A stretch of 64,000 nucleotides of DNA from Trinickia terrae (lineage in GTDB: Bacteria; Pseudomonadota; Gammaproteobacteria; Burkholderiales; Burkholderiaceae), in assembly GCF_005144415.1 (NCBI RefSeq), contig NZ_SWJE01000019.1:62001-126000 (forward strand), written 5' to 3'. Made by a program: the position numbers and the translations under genes. Below, piece after piece: positions 9,328 through 17,284 of the stretch; position 1 is the stretch's first letter; each line of letters begins with the position of its first letter. The notes beneath the pieces were generated by a model that had not been told where the DNA came from, ran no database searches, and saw only the letters and a program-made list of their open reading frames with translations.

Positions 9328-9915
9328 TTATTCGTGCTGCGCGAGCAGCATGTCGACGTAACCGTTGGCGAGGCGGATCGCGGCTTTCGTATCGAACGGT
9401 TCGCCGGAGAGCGCGCCGCGCAGCCAGAGCCCGTCGATCATCGCGGCGAGACCGCCGGCTGCGCGACGCGCGGCCGTGCGCGGCATCGCCTTGCCGAATT
9501 CCGCGCTCAGGTTCGAATAGAGCCGCCGCGTGTTGACGTGCTGCAGCCGCTTGAGCGACGGCTCATGCATGCTTTGCGACCAGAACGCGAGCCACGTCTT
9601 CATCACGGGCGCGCTGATCTGGCTCACGTCGAAGTTCGCGGCGACGACGGCGCGCAGACGCGAGCGCGGATCGGCCTTGGCCGCGGTGCGCCGCCGCGCC
9701 GTGGCGGCCCACAGGTCGCGCAGGATGTGGCGCATCGTGGCCTCGATGAGCCCGTTCTTGTCGCCGAAATAGTGGCTGACGATGCCTGTCGAGATGTTGG
9801 CGCGCTGCGCGACGAGCGCGAGCGTCGTGCCGGACAAGCCGGCTTCGTCGATGGTGTGCAGTGTGGCGTCGATCAACTGGGCGCGGCGCACTTCGCGCAT
9901 TCCGACTTTGGGCAT
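9328..9915 (-). CDS. betI: TetR-family choline-responsive repressor BetI
   Basis: A 195-residue TetR regulator, the length of E. coli BetI. The start [19 protein letters not shown] matches the family opening. The helix-turn-helix is in [19 protein letters not shown] (about residues 30-50). It represses bet genes until choline is present. The ATG at 9915 gives this start; 13 extra codons upstream are unlikely. It is the first gene of betI-betB-betA, and a palindromic operator lies 56 bp upstream. Confidence 0.94.
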   Translation of the reverse strand: MPKVGMREVRRAQLIDATLHTIDEAGLSGTTLALVAQRANISTGIVSHYFGDKNGLIEATMRHILRDLWAATARRRTAAKADPRSRLRAVVAANFDVSQISAPVMKTWLAFWSQSMHEPSLKRLQHVNTRRLYSNLSAEFGKAMPRTAARRAAGGLAAMIDGLWLRGALSGEPFDTKAAIRLANGYVDMLLAQHE

Positions 9916-9962
9916 GGTCGCTTTCCGGTTCCTTGGTGCGTCGAAAGGCCTCAAGGATAGTC

Positions 9963-9992
9963 GTTTTATTTTGAACGTTCAATCAATAAAAA
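9963..9992. promoter_or_regulatory. Putative BetI operator
   Basis: A perfect 12-bp palindrome, TTGAACGTTCAA (9971-9982), sits in an AT-rich stretch between betI (minus) and fdhA (plus). It resembles published BetI sites of the TTGAAC/GTTCAA type. It is placed to control betIBA, and could also affect the divergent gene, although fdhA starts about 170 bp away. Binding is inferred from symmetry and position. Confidence 0.7.
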
Positions 9993-10149
9993 CCGCGTTG
10001 AGGATGGACATGTCGGCTGGCGGCAAGCGCATGTCGGTTTTTGAACGCTTGGTGGCGGGCCTTGCGGACTACGCTCGAACGAGTCGCGGCGGCAGCGCGC
10101 CGCGCGCCGGACGCCGCAATGCGCGTCGAAACGAAAAGGAGACAGGACG

Positions 10150-11346
10150 ATGAGCAGCAATCGAGGTGTCGTGTATCTGGGGCAGGGCAAGGTCGAAGTG
10201 CAATCGATCGATTACCCGAAGATGGTCGATCCGAGTGGGCGTGCGATCGGGCACGGCGTGATCCTGAAGGTGGTCAGCACCAATATTTGCGGGTCCGATC
10301 AGCACATGGTGCGCGGCCGCACGACGGCGGAGATCGGCCTCGTGCTCGGTCATGAGATCACGGGAGAGGTGGTCGAGGTGGGGCGCGATGTCGAGACCTT
10401 GAAGGTCGGCGACCTGGTTTCGGTGCCGTTCAACGTCGCGTGCGGGCGTTGCCCGATGTGCAAGGAGCAGCACACCGGCGTGTGCCTGAACGTCAACCCG
10501 TCGCGAGCGGGCGGCGCTTATGGTTACGTGGACATGGGCGGATGGATCGGCGGACAGGCCGAATATGTGCTCGTTCCCTACGCGGATTTCAATCTGCTGA
10601 AGTTCCCCGACCGCGATCAGGCGATGGCGAAGATTCGCGACCTCACGTGCCTTTCCGACATCCTGCCCACCGGTTATCACGGCGCGGTGACTGCAGGCGT
10701 CAAGCCGGGTTCGACCGTCTACGTCGCCGGGGCGGGGCCGGTGGGCATGGCGGCGGCTGCATCGGCGCGCCTGCTGGGTGCGGCGTGCACGATCGTCGGC
10801 GACATGAATGCCGAGCGTCTCGCGCATGCGAAGGCGATGGGCTTTGAAGTCGTCGACTTGTCGCGCGATGCGACGCTCGGCGAGCAGATCGAGCAGATTC
10901 TCGGCAAGCCCGAAGTGGATTGCGCCGTGGACTGCGTGGGCTTCGAGGCGCACGGGCACGGCAGCGGCCACACGGAAGAGGCGCCAGCGACCGTGCTCAA
11001 TTCACTGATGGAGATCACGCGCGCCGCAGGGGCGATCGGCATTCCCGGGCTATATGTGACCGACGATCCGGGTGCAGCGGATGCCGCCGCGCGCCGCGGC
11101 AGCTTGAGCATTCGCTTCGGCCTGGGCTGGGCGAAGTCGCATTCGTTCCATACGGGGCAGACGCCAGTCATGAAGTACAACCGCAATCTGATGCAGGCGA
11201 TTTTGTGGGATCGCCTGCCGATTGCGAAGATCGTCAACGTGACGGTGATTTCGCTCGATCAGGCGCCCGAGGGTTATCGCAAGTTCGATGGCGGGGCGCC
11301 AACGAAGTTTGTGATCGATCCGCATGGGTTGTTGAAGGCGGCTTGA
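10150..11346 (+). CDS. fdhA: Glutathione-independent formaldehyde dehydrogenase
   Basis: Zinc- and NAD-dependent medium-chain dehydrogenase of the Pseudomonas putida FdhA type, 398 residues. It has the catalytic zinc ligands in STNICGSDQHMVRGRT and GLVLGHEITGEVVEVG, the structural zinc cysteines in CGRCPMCKEQHTGVC, and the Rossmann motif VAGAGPVGMAA. It oxidises formaldehyde to formate without added glutathione. Oxidative demethylation of betaine, dimethylglycine and sarcosine can release formaldehyde, so its place here fits detoxification. It is divergent from betIBA. Confidence 0.94.
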   Translation: MSSNRGVVYLGQGKVEVQSIDYPKMVDPSGRAIGHGVILKVVSTNICGSDQHMVRGRTTAEIGLVLGHEITGEVVEVGRDVETLKVGDLVSVPFNVACGRCPMCKEQHTGVCLNVNPSRAGGAYGYVDMGGWIGGQAEYVLVPYADFNLLKFPDRDQAMAKIRDLTCLSDILPTGYHGAVTAGVKPGSTVYVAGAGPVGMAAAASARLLGAACTIVGDMNAERLAHAKAMGFEVVDLSRDATLGEQIEQILGKPEVDCAVDCVGFEAHGHGSGHTEEAPATVLNSLMEITRAAGAIGIPGLYVTDDPGAADAAARRGSLSIRFGLGWAKSHSFHTGQTPVMKYNRNLMQAILWDRLPIAKIVNVTVISLDQAPEGYRKFDGGAPTKFVIDPHGLLKAA

Positions 11347-11389
11347 GCGGTGGCAGGCATGGTGAGGCGCTTAACCGCGCCGCACCGTG

Positions 11390-11625
11390 AATCGCGGAAA
11401 CAGTGCTTTGATCCTCGCGATGTGCGAGCAAGGCGGAGTATGCCGGCCTCCGGCAGCAGGTCCGGATGCAACGTGGTCCGGCATTCGTATTCGACGCCGC
11501 TCGCCAGCAAGGCATCGAGGCTGCGTAAGGCATGGTCGCCGCTTCGACGTATCTGCGTGGTGGACTCGTAGTCGTCGAATGGCGCCTTCATGTCCAGGCC
11601 GACCCAATCGAGTCATGTGATCGAA
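11390..11625 (-). pseudogene. Remnant of a radical-SAM activating protein (NrdG-like)
   Basis: On the minus strand the segment reads DWVGLDMKAPFDDYESTTQIR, then SGDHALRSLDALLASGVEYECRTT and LHPDLLPEAGILRLAR, close to the C-terminal half of anaerobic ribonucleotide-reductase activating proteins. After that the frame is shifted (ARIKALFPRFTVR continues in another frame). The N-terminal half with the CxxxCxxC cluster motif is absent. No intact nrdD is nearby, so this is a decayed fragment in the gap before the phosphopantetheinyl transferase. Confidence 0.6.
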
Positions 11626-11754
11626 CGCAACGGGTAAACTGAGCCCCCGCCATTCTTGGCGTCACTTCACGAACGCCGTGACCGCCCGGTTCGCGTCAAG
11701 GAAATTGGCGTTTGGAGCGATGGCGATGAAGAGACCGTTGGAGACTCGATCGAT

Positions 11755-12561
11755 ATGACAACGCAGGCTATGGACGAGGGCGATGGCGGCAGTCAGCCGC
11801 AGATCGATCTTTGGTGCGCTTATCCGGGGAGAATCGACGATGACGCTTTGTTGCGCGAATATCGGCGCTTGCTGACCGAGGGGGAGCGCGAACGCGGACA
11901 ACGATTTCGCTTCGCGCGCGATCAGCACCGCTACCTCATCACGCGCGTGCTGGTGCGGATCGTCTTGTCGAAGTACGCGCCCGCCGTTGCCCCCGAGCAA
12001 TGGGAGTTCAGATTCAACCCGTACGGCAAGCCGGAAATCGCAAACCCGGTTTCGCAGGCTGCCGGCTTGGCGTTCAACGTGACGCACTCCAGTGAACTGG
12101 TCGTCATGGGCGTCACCCGCGGCATTGCGCTAGGGATCGATACGGAGGGCATTCGCGATCGGCCGGCAATGCTCGATATTGCCGATCACTATTTCACCGC
12201 TGACGAGGCCCTGCGTCTTCGTGCAGAGCCGGCGGCGCTGCAATCGCAGCTGTTTTTCGAATATTGGACGCTGAAAGAGTCGTACGTGAAGGCGCGCGGC
12301 ATGGGGCTGTCCATACCGCTCGACCGGTTCGGTTTCCAGTTGACAGGCGAGCGTGGGATTCAAATGTGGATTCATCCGGAAGAGGACGATCGACCTGCCC
12401 ATTGGCGTTTCTGGCAATTCTGGCCCGATGCCGATCACGTCGCGTCGGTGTGCGCACAGCGCGTGGGAGCGGGGCCTGCGTCCTTCGTTGCGAGGACGGT
12501 CGTTCCCTTGGTCGATGAACACCGCTGCGATTGGCGGATGTCGAGGGAATCCGGCGGCTAA
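11755..12561 (+). CDS. 4'-phosphopantetheinyl transferase (Sfp type)
   Basis: Transfers phosphopantetheine from CoA to carrier proteins of fatty-acid, polyketide or non-ribosomal peptide synthases. It has the Sfp-family motifs: RFNPYGKPEI (P1 region), LAFNVTHSSELVVMGV, the Mg-binding GIDTEGI, and FEYWTLKESYVKARGMGLSIPL near residues 190-210. I chose the ATG at 11755 (about 268 residues), with GGAG 11 bp upstream; an upstream frame to 11656 has no supporting site. It stands alone between remnants and gbdR; no synthase is visible in the window. Confidence 0.9.
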   Translation: MTTQAMDEGDGGSQPQIDLWCAYPGRIDDDALLREYRRLLTEGERERGQRFRFARDQHRYLITRVLVRIVLSKYAPAVAPEQWEFRFNPYGKPEIANPVSQAAGLAFNVTHSSELVVMGVTRGIALGIDTEGIRDRPAMLDIADHYFTADEALRLRAEPAALQSQLFFEYWTLKESYVKARGMGLSIPLDRFGFQLTGERGIQMWIHPEEDDRPAHWRFWQFWPDADHVASVCAQRVGAGPASFVARTVVPLVDEHRCDWRMSRESGG

Positions 12562-12626
12562 GGCCTGTTTTCAGGGGCGTGGACCCTGGCCGCCTCTTGA
12601 GGCTGGTCTTGAGCCCGGCCTGGAGA

Positions 12627-12722
12627 ATGCGTGGAATGCGGCTAGTGGTTGCGCTGTCTCTGCTCGCCTATCCCGCAGTCGTCTTGATGTTGTATCTGTC
12701 GCGAACTGCACCGGCTGCCTAA
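12627..12722 (+). CDS. Possible small membrane peptide
   Basis: A 31-codon frame encodes RLVVALSLLAYPAVVLMLYL, a single likely transmembrane helix, followed by SRTAPAA. It starts about 65 bp after the phosphopantetheinyl transferase and its stop overlaps the end of gbdR convergently. It could be a genuine short membrane protein or the tail of a lost one. No homologue is recognised. Confidence 0.25.
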   Translation: MRGMRLVVALSLLAYPAVVLMLYLSRTAPAA

Positions 12723-13756
12723 GCGTGAACCAACGCGCCGCCGTCAGTCACTGCGGCGGGCACCATAGGCGCCACGGCCGCAGGCGCGAGCGGCGCGGCT
12801 TGCTTGCGGCGCTCTCTCGTCGGCGCCGTACCGAACGCATCGCGATAGCTCTTGCTGAAATGGCAAGCCGACTGAAAGCCGCACGCCATCGTGATGTGCA
12901 TGATCGACATATCGGTCTGCAGCAGCAATTCACGCGCGCGGCGCAGACGCAATGTCAGGTAGTAATGCGTCGGCGTCATCCCGAGATGCTCGCGGAAGAG
13001 CCGCTGCAATTGCCGCTGCGACATGTTCGCGAGCCGCGCGAGTTCTTCGCGCGAGAGCGGCTCCTCGATATTGTTTTCCATCAGCGCGATGACCTCGAAC
13101 AGCGACTTGTTCGCCGAGCCGAGGCGCGCGACGAGCGGCATGCGCTGCTGCGCGCTCGTATCGCGCACATGCTCGACAATGAACTGTTCGGCGATTTGGG
13201 TGACGCGCGGGGTCCCCACTCGCGAGGCGATCAGGTTGAGCATCATGTCGAGCGGCGCGACGCCGCCCGTGCAGGTCACGCGGTCGCGGTCGACCACGAA
13301 CAGCTCTTTCAGAAAACGCGTGCCCGGAAACTCCTCCTTCAGCGCCGACATGTTCTCCCAGTGGATCGCACAGGCGTAGCCGTCGAGCAGTCCCGCTTTC
13401 GCGAGCGCATACGTGCCGGTGCAAAGACTGCCGAGCGCCACGCCTTCGCGTGCGAAGCGGCGCAGAGCGGACAAATGGGCGGGAGCGGTTTCGCGCTGCA
13501 CGTCGACGCCGCCGCAGACGAACACGATATCGGGCTTGCCCACGCACTCCACCGGACCCGTTTCGACGGAGAGCCCATTGCTCGCCGTGACCGGGCCGCC
13601 TTCCGGGCTCACGATCGACCAGCGGTAAAGCGGCTGGCCGCTCAAATAGTTCGCCATGCGCAGCACTTCGATCGCATTCGTGAACGCGATCATCGTGAAG
13701 CTGGGCAGGGGCATGAATGCGAAGTGAGACAGCGACGCAGTTCGCTCAGGCGACAT
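12719..13756 (-). CDS. gbdR: GlxA-type AraC regulator of betaine catabolism (GbdR)
   Basis: Transcriptional activator with an N-terminal DJ-1/PfpI-like domain (about residues 10-190, including CTGTYALAKAGLLDG) and a C-terminal AraC helix-turn-helix pair (about 215-320: LARLANMSQRQLQRLFREH and ACGFQSACHFSKSYRDAFG). GbdR proteins sense glycine betaine and dimethylglycine and switch on gbc, dgc and sox genes. The closing segment is Ala/Pro-rich. It is transcribed away from the glyA-dgc-gbc operons across a 400-bp gap, which fits control of that gap. The assignment as GbdR rather than CdhR rests on context. Confidence 0.9.
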   Translation of the reverse strand: MSPERTASLSHFAFMPLPSFTMIAFTNAIEVLRMANYLSGQPLYRWSIVSPEGGPVTASNGLSVETGPVECVGKPDIVFVCGGVDVQRETAPAHLSALRRFAREGVALGSLCTGTYALAKAGLLDGYACAIHWENMSALKEEFPGTRFLKELFVVDRDRVTCTGGVAPLDMMLNLIASRVGTPRVTQIAEQFIVEHVRDTSAQQRMPLVARLGSANKSLFEVIALMENNIEEPLSREELARLANMSQRQLQRLFREHLGMTPTHYYLTLRLRRARELLLQTDMSIMHITMACGFQSACHFSKSYRDAFGTAPTRERRKQAAPLAPAAVAPMVPAAVTDGGALVHA

Positions 13757-14158
13757 GGAGAGGCGTTCCTTCGAATCTGATGTGTAGCTGCCGATGCGGG
13801 GATATAGGCTGTTTTATTGTGGATTCGGTGGCAACAAGCGTGCCATACGGCTTAACCCTAGGCCCGCCGCCGCGCGCCGCGCCAGTTGGGCATCGCGCTG
13901 CACTGCGTGCGTGCGGCAACGGCACGTGCGCAGTGCGCGATTCGCACAGGCGCGGTGCGAATCGGTTGCGATGCAGCAAACCATAAGCACGACCGGTCAC
14001 TTGTCCAAATTGGACTCCGATGGCGGAAAAGACCAAGAAAGCGTCTGAAATCACAAATAGGCCCAAAAAGCGAACGACAAGAATAGAGCCGTCAAGTACG
14101 AGAGCCCGCGAGCCTTGCAGCGTGCGGGCGTGCTCCAACACCTACTCACGGACTCATC
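13757..14158. promoter_or_regulatory. gbdR-glyA divergent regulatory region
   Basis: Non-coding gap between the divergent gbdR and glyA genes. It contains a perfect 9-bp inverted repeat, GATTCGCAC and GTGCGAATC, at 13939-13963 with a seven-base spacer, and an imperfect dyad GTCCAAATTGGAC at 14003-14015. Either could be an activator site for GbdR, but I cannot match them to a known consensus. GC is lower from about 14020 to 14090. No glycine-riboswitch core was recognised. Confidence 0.45.
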
Positions 14159-15433
14159 ATGTCGAACACGCTTCCATTCTTTTCGCAGCCCCTCGCCGAG
14201 CGCGACGCGGCGGTGCGCGGCTCGGTGCTGAGAGAGCTCGAGCGGCAGCAGTCGCAGGTCGAGCTGATCGCGTCGGAAAACATCGTGTCGCGCGCCGTGC
14301 TCGAGGCGCAAGGCTCCGTGCTGACCAACAAGTATGCCGAAGGCTACCCGGGCAAGCGTTACTACGGCGGTTGCGAATTCGTCGACGAGGTCGAGACGCT
14401 GGCGATCGAGCGCGTCAAGCAGATCTTCGGCGCGGGCTATGCCAATGTGCAGCCGCATTCGGGCGCGCAGGCGAACGGCGCGGTGATGCTCGCGCTGACG
14501 AAGCCCGGCGATACGGTGCTCGGCATGTCGCTCGATGCGGGCGGGCACCTCACGCACGGCGCGAAGCCGGCCTTGTCGGGCAAGTGGTTCAACGCGGTGC
14601 AGTACGGCGTGGATCGCGAGACGCTGCGCATCGACTATGCGCAAGTCGAGGCGCTCGCCCGGCAGCACAAGCCGAGCCTCATCATCGCGGGTTTCTCCGC
14701 CTATCCGCGCGTGCTCGACTTCGCGCGCTTCCGCGAGATTGCCGACAGCGTCGGCGCGAAGCTGATGGTCGACATGGCGCACATCGCAGGCGTGATCGCG
14801 GCGGGACGGCATCCGAGTCCGATCGGCCACGCGCACGTCGTCACGTCGACCACGCACAAGACGCTGCGCGGACCGCGCGGCGGCTTTGTCCTCACCAACG
14901 GCGAGGACATCGCGAAGAAGATCAACTCGGCCGTGTTCCCGGGGCTGCAAGGCGGTCCGTTGATGCACGTGATCGCGGGCAAGGCGGTTGCGTTCGGCGA
15001 GGCGTTGCAGCCGGGCTTCAAGACCTATATCGACAGTGTGCTCGCCAATGCGCAGGCGCTGGGCGTTGTGCTCAAGGACGGCGGCGTCGATCTCGTGACG
15101 GGCGGCACCGACAACCACCTGCTGCTCGTCGACCTGCGTCCGAAGGGACTCAAGGGCACGCAGGTCGAGCAGGCGCTCGAACGCGCAGGCATCACGTGCA
15201 ACAAGAACGGCATCCCGTTCGATACCGAGAAGCCTACCGTCACGTCGGGCATTCGCCTCGGCACGCCGGCCGGCACGACGCGCGGCTTCGGCGTGGACGA
15301 GTTCCGCCAGATCGGGCGCCTGATTCTCCAGGTGTTCGAAGCGCTGCGAAAACATCCGGATGGAGACGCCGAAACCGAGCAGCGCGTGCGCCGCGAAATC
15401 TTCGCGCTGTGCGAGCGCTTCCCGATCTACTGA
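14159..15433 (+). CDS. glyA: Serine hydroxymethyltransferase
   Basis: PLP enzyme interconverting glycine plus methylene-tetrahydrofolate and serine. At 424 residues it shows [20 protein letters not shown], the [17 protein letters not shown] substrate region, and the PLP lysine in [17 protein letters not shown]. In betaine catabolism it captures both the glycine and the methyl unit made by sarcosine oxidase, yielding serine for pyruvate. It is the first gene after the gbdR intergenic region. It is likely a second, catabolic copy (glyA1-like) distinct from the housekeeping gene. Confidence 0.96.
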   Translation: MSNTLPFFSQPLAERDAAVRGSVLRELERQQSQVELIASENIVSRAVLEAQGSVLTNKYAEGYPGKRYYGGCEFVDEVETLAIERVKQIFGAGYANVQPHSGAQANGAVMLALTKPGDTVLGMSLDAGGHLTHGAKPALSGKWFNAVQYGVDRETLRIDYAQVEALARQHKPSLIIAGFSAYPRVLDFARFREIADSVGAKLMVDMAHIAGVIAAGRHPSPIGHAHVVTSTTHKTLRGPRGGFVLTNGEDIAKKINSAVFPGLQGGPLMHVIAGKAVAFGEALQPGFKTYIDSVLANAQALGVVLKDGGVDLVTGGTDNHLLLVDLRPKGLKGTQVEQALERAGITCNKNGIPFDTEKPTVTSGIRLGTPAGTTRGFGVDEFRQIGRLILQVFEALRKHPDGDAETEQRVRREIFALCERFPIY

Positions 15434-15505
15434 CCCGCGCGGCGAACTGCCTGCTCGATCGACCACACGCTTGAAGACTATCGGCAAGAACGCCTGGAGA
15501 ATGCG

Positions 15506-16477
15506 ATGAGCACCCTGCACGAGAACAGCATCATCATCGACGGCCTGAACATCTCGAAGTTCGACCGCTCGGTATTCGAAGACATGAGAAAGGGCGGCAT
15601 TACGGCCGCGAACTGCACGGTGTCGGTGTGGGAGAACTTCACGAAGACCGTCGACAACATCGCGCTGATGAAAAAGCAGATTCGCGAGCACAGCGAGATC
15701 CTGACGCTCGTGCGCACCACCGGCGACATCGCGCGCGCGAAGAAGGAGAACAAGACCGGCGTCATCTTCGGGTTCCAGAATGCGCACGCGTTCGAGGACA
15801 ACCTCGGCTATATCGAGGCGTTCCGCGACATGGGCGTGCGCGTGGTCCAGCTTTGCTACAACACGCAGAATCTCGTCGGCACCGGGTGCTATGAGCGCGA
15901 CGGCGGCTTGTCCGACTTTGGCCGCGAAGTCATCACGGAGATGAACCGCGTCGGCATCATGGTCGATCTCTCGCACGTGGGCGGGAAAACGTCGTCGGAG
16001 ACGATCGCGTTCTCGAAGAAGCCGGTCTGCTATTCGCATTGCCTGCCGTCGGGGCTCAAGGAGCATCCGCGCAACAAGAGCGACGAGCAGTTGAAGGAGA
16101 TCGCCGATGCGGGCGGCTTCGTCGGCGTGACGATGTTCGCGCCGTTCCTCAAGCGCGGCATCGAGGCCACCATCGACGACTACATCGAAGCGATCGACTA
16201 CGTCGTCAACCTGATCGGTGAAGACGCGGTCGGCATCGGCACCGATTTCACGCAGGGCTATAGCACCGAGTTCTTCGACATGCTCACGCATGACAAAGGC
16301 CGCTATCGCCGCCTGACGAACTTCGGCAAGGTCGTGAACCCCGAGGGCATCCGCACGATCGGCGAGTTTCCGAACCTGACAGCCGCAATGGAGCGCGCCG
16401 GCTGGAGCGAGACGCGCATCCGCAAGATCATGGGCGAGAACTGGCTGAGGGTCTTTAAGGACGTCTGGGGCGCTTGA
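15506..16477 (+). CDS. Membrane dipeptidase family (M19) protein of the dgc operon
   Basis: A 323-residue peptidase M19 homologue: NCTVSVWENFTKTVDNIALM, VIFGFQNAHAFEDNLGYIE, the metal-binding MVDLSHVGGKTSSETIAFS, and VGIGTDFTQGYS. Renal-type dipeptidases hydrolyse dipeptides with two zinc ions. It corresponds in position to the dipeptidase gene before dgcA in Pseudomonas aeruginosa (PA5396), whose role in dimethylglycine use is unproven. It lies 72 bp after glyA on the same strand. A substrate other than a dipeptide is possible. Confidence 0.88.
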   Translation: MSTLHENSIIIDGLNISKFDRSVFEDMRKGGITAANCTVSVWENFTKTVDNIALMKKQIREHSEILTLVRTTGDIARAKKENKTGVIFGFQNAHAFEDNLGYIEAFRDMGVRVVQLCYNTQNLVGTGCYERDGGLSDFGREVITEMNRVGIMVDLSHVGGKTSSETIAFSKKPVCYSHCLPSGLKEHPRNKSDEQLKEIADAGGFVGVTMFAPFLKRGIEATIDDYIEAIDYVVNLIGEDAVGIGTDFTQGYSTEFFDMLTHDKGRYRRLTNFGKVVNPEGIRTIGEFPNLTAAMERAGWSETRIRKIMGENWLRVFKDVWGA

Positions 16478-16632
16478 GCTCGTAGCGGTTCGCCTCACTC
16501 TCATTCTCAACAAACCGGAAAAAACGAGCGGTGTGTGCCTGGCGGGCACGCGCGCCGTGATTCCGTCCGCTTGTTCGTTGAACACGCCAGGCGGAAACGA
16601 TCAACCAAGCCGCCACCCCACGGAGCCATTCG

Positions 16633-17166
16633 ATGCAACCGCAACTGCCGATCGACGTCGATGCCGATACCGGCGTCTGGACCACCGACGCGCTGCCGAT
16701 GCTGTACGTGCCGCGTCATTTCTTCACGAACAACCACACGGCCGTGGAGGAAGCGCTCGGCCGTGATGTCTACGCGGAGATTCTCTACAAGGCCGGCTAC
16801 AAGTCGGCCTATCACTGGTGCGACAAGGAAGCGAAGCAGCACGGCATCAGCGGCATGGCGGTGTTCGAGCACTACCTGAAGCGTCTTTCGCAGCGCGGCT
16901 GGGGCCTCTTCACGATCGTCCAGGCTGATCCGGCGAGCGCGCGTGCGCGCATCGAGCTGCGCCATTCGTCGTTCGTGCTCGCGCAGCCGGGCAAGGAGGG
17001 CAAGCTTTGCTACATGTTCGCGGGCTGGTTCGCCGGCGCAATGGACTGGGTCAACGACACGAGCGAGAGCGGCAAGCATGCTCCGCGCTCGCAGTCGAAA
17101 GAAGTGCAATGCGCGGCCGAGGGCCACGCGCATTGCGTGTTCGAAGTCTCGCCGCTCGCTCAATAA
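16633..17166 (+). CDS. DUF5943 / V4R-domain protein of the dgc operon
   Basis: A 177-residue cytoplasmic protein matching the small gene that sits between the dipeptidase and dgcA in pseudomonads (PA5397-like). The C-terminal half has the V4R look: VLAQPGKEGKLCYMFAGWFAGAMDWV followed by EVQCAAEGHAHCVFEVSPL, with two Cys/His-rich strands. V4R domains bind small ligands or metals. The function in betaine catabolism is unknown. The gene is separated from dgcA by a structured repeat. Confidence 0.82.
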   Translation: MQPQLPIDVDADTGVWTTDALPMLYVPRHFFTNNHTAVEEALGRDVYAEILYKAGYKSAYHWCDKEAKQHGISGMAVFEHYLKRLSQRGWGLFTIVQADPASARARIELRHSSFVLAQPGKEGKLCYMFAGWFAGAMDWVNDTSESGKHAPRSQSKEVQCAAEGHAHCVFEVSPLAQ

Positions 17167-17199
17167 CGCTTCGCGAGAGCACTACGTTCGAGGTCGCAA

Positions 17200-17284
17200 A
17201 TGAAACGTCCCCCACGCTCACGATTGTTCGCTGCCCCCCGAGGGGGCTTCAGCCTCCCTTGGGGCGGCCCGGCGGGAGGCTGAG
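17200..17284 (+). repeat. Structured repeat with the dgcA ribosome-binding site inside a hairpin (copy 1)
   Basis: A GC-rich element directly before dgcA. It starts with CCCCCACGCTCAC and TTCGCTG blocks, then a short hairpin (CCCCCC/GAGGGGG, 17233-17247), then a 10-bp stem TCAGCCTCCC (17249-17258) with GGGAGGCTGA (17274-17283). The 3' arm holds the GGGAGG Shine-Dalgarno sequence of the ATG at 17285, so the site is paired in the folded RNA. A second copy lies before gbcB with a changed but still paired stem. Confidence 0.75.

Noticed and set aside
12531-12626. N-terminal part of a 63-codon frame after the phosphopantetheinyl transferase
   Set aside because: It overlaps the end of that gene and is Arg-rich; only the last 31 codons could be a membrane peptide.
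14051-16585. 844-codon open frame on the minus strand
   Set aside because: Antisense to glyA and the dipeptidase gene; Arg/Asp/Ala-rich shadow.
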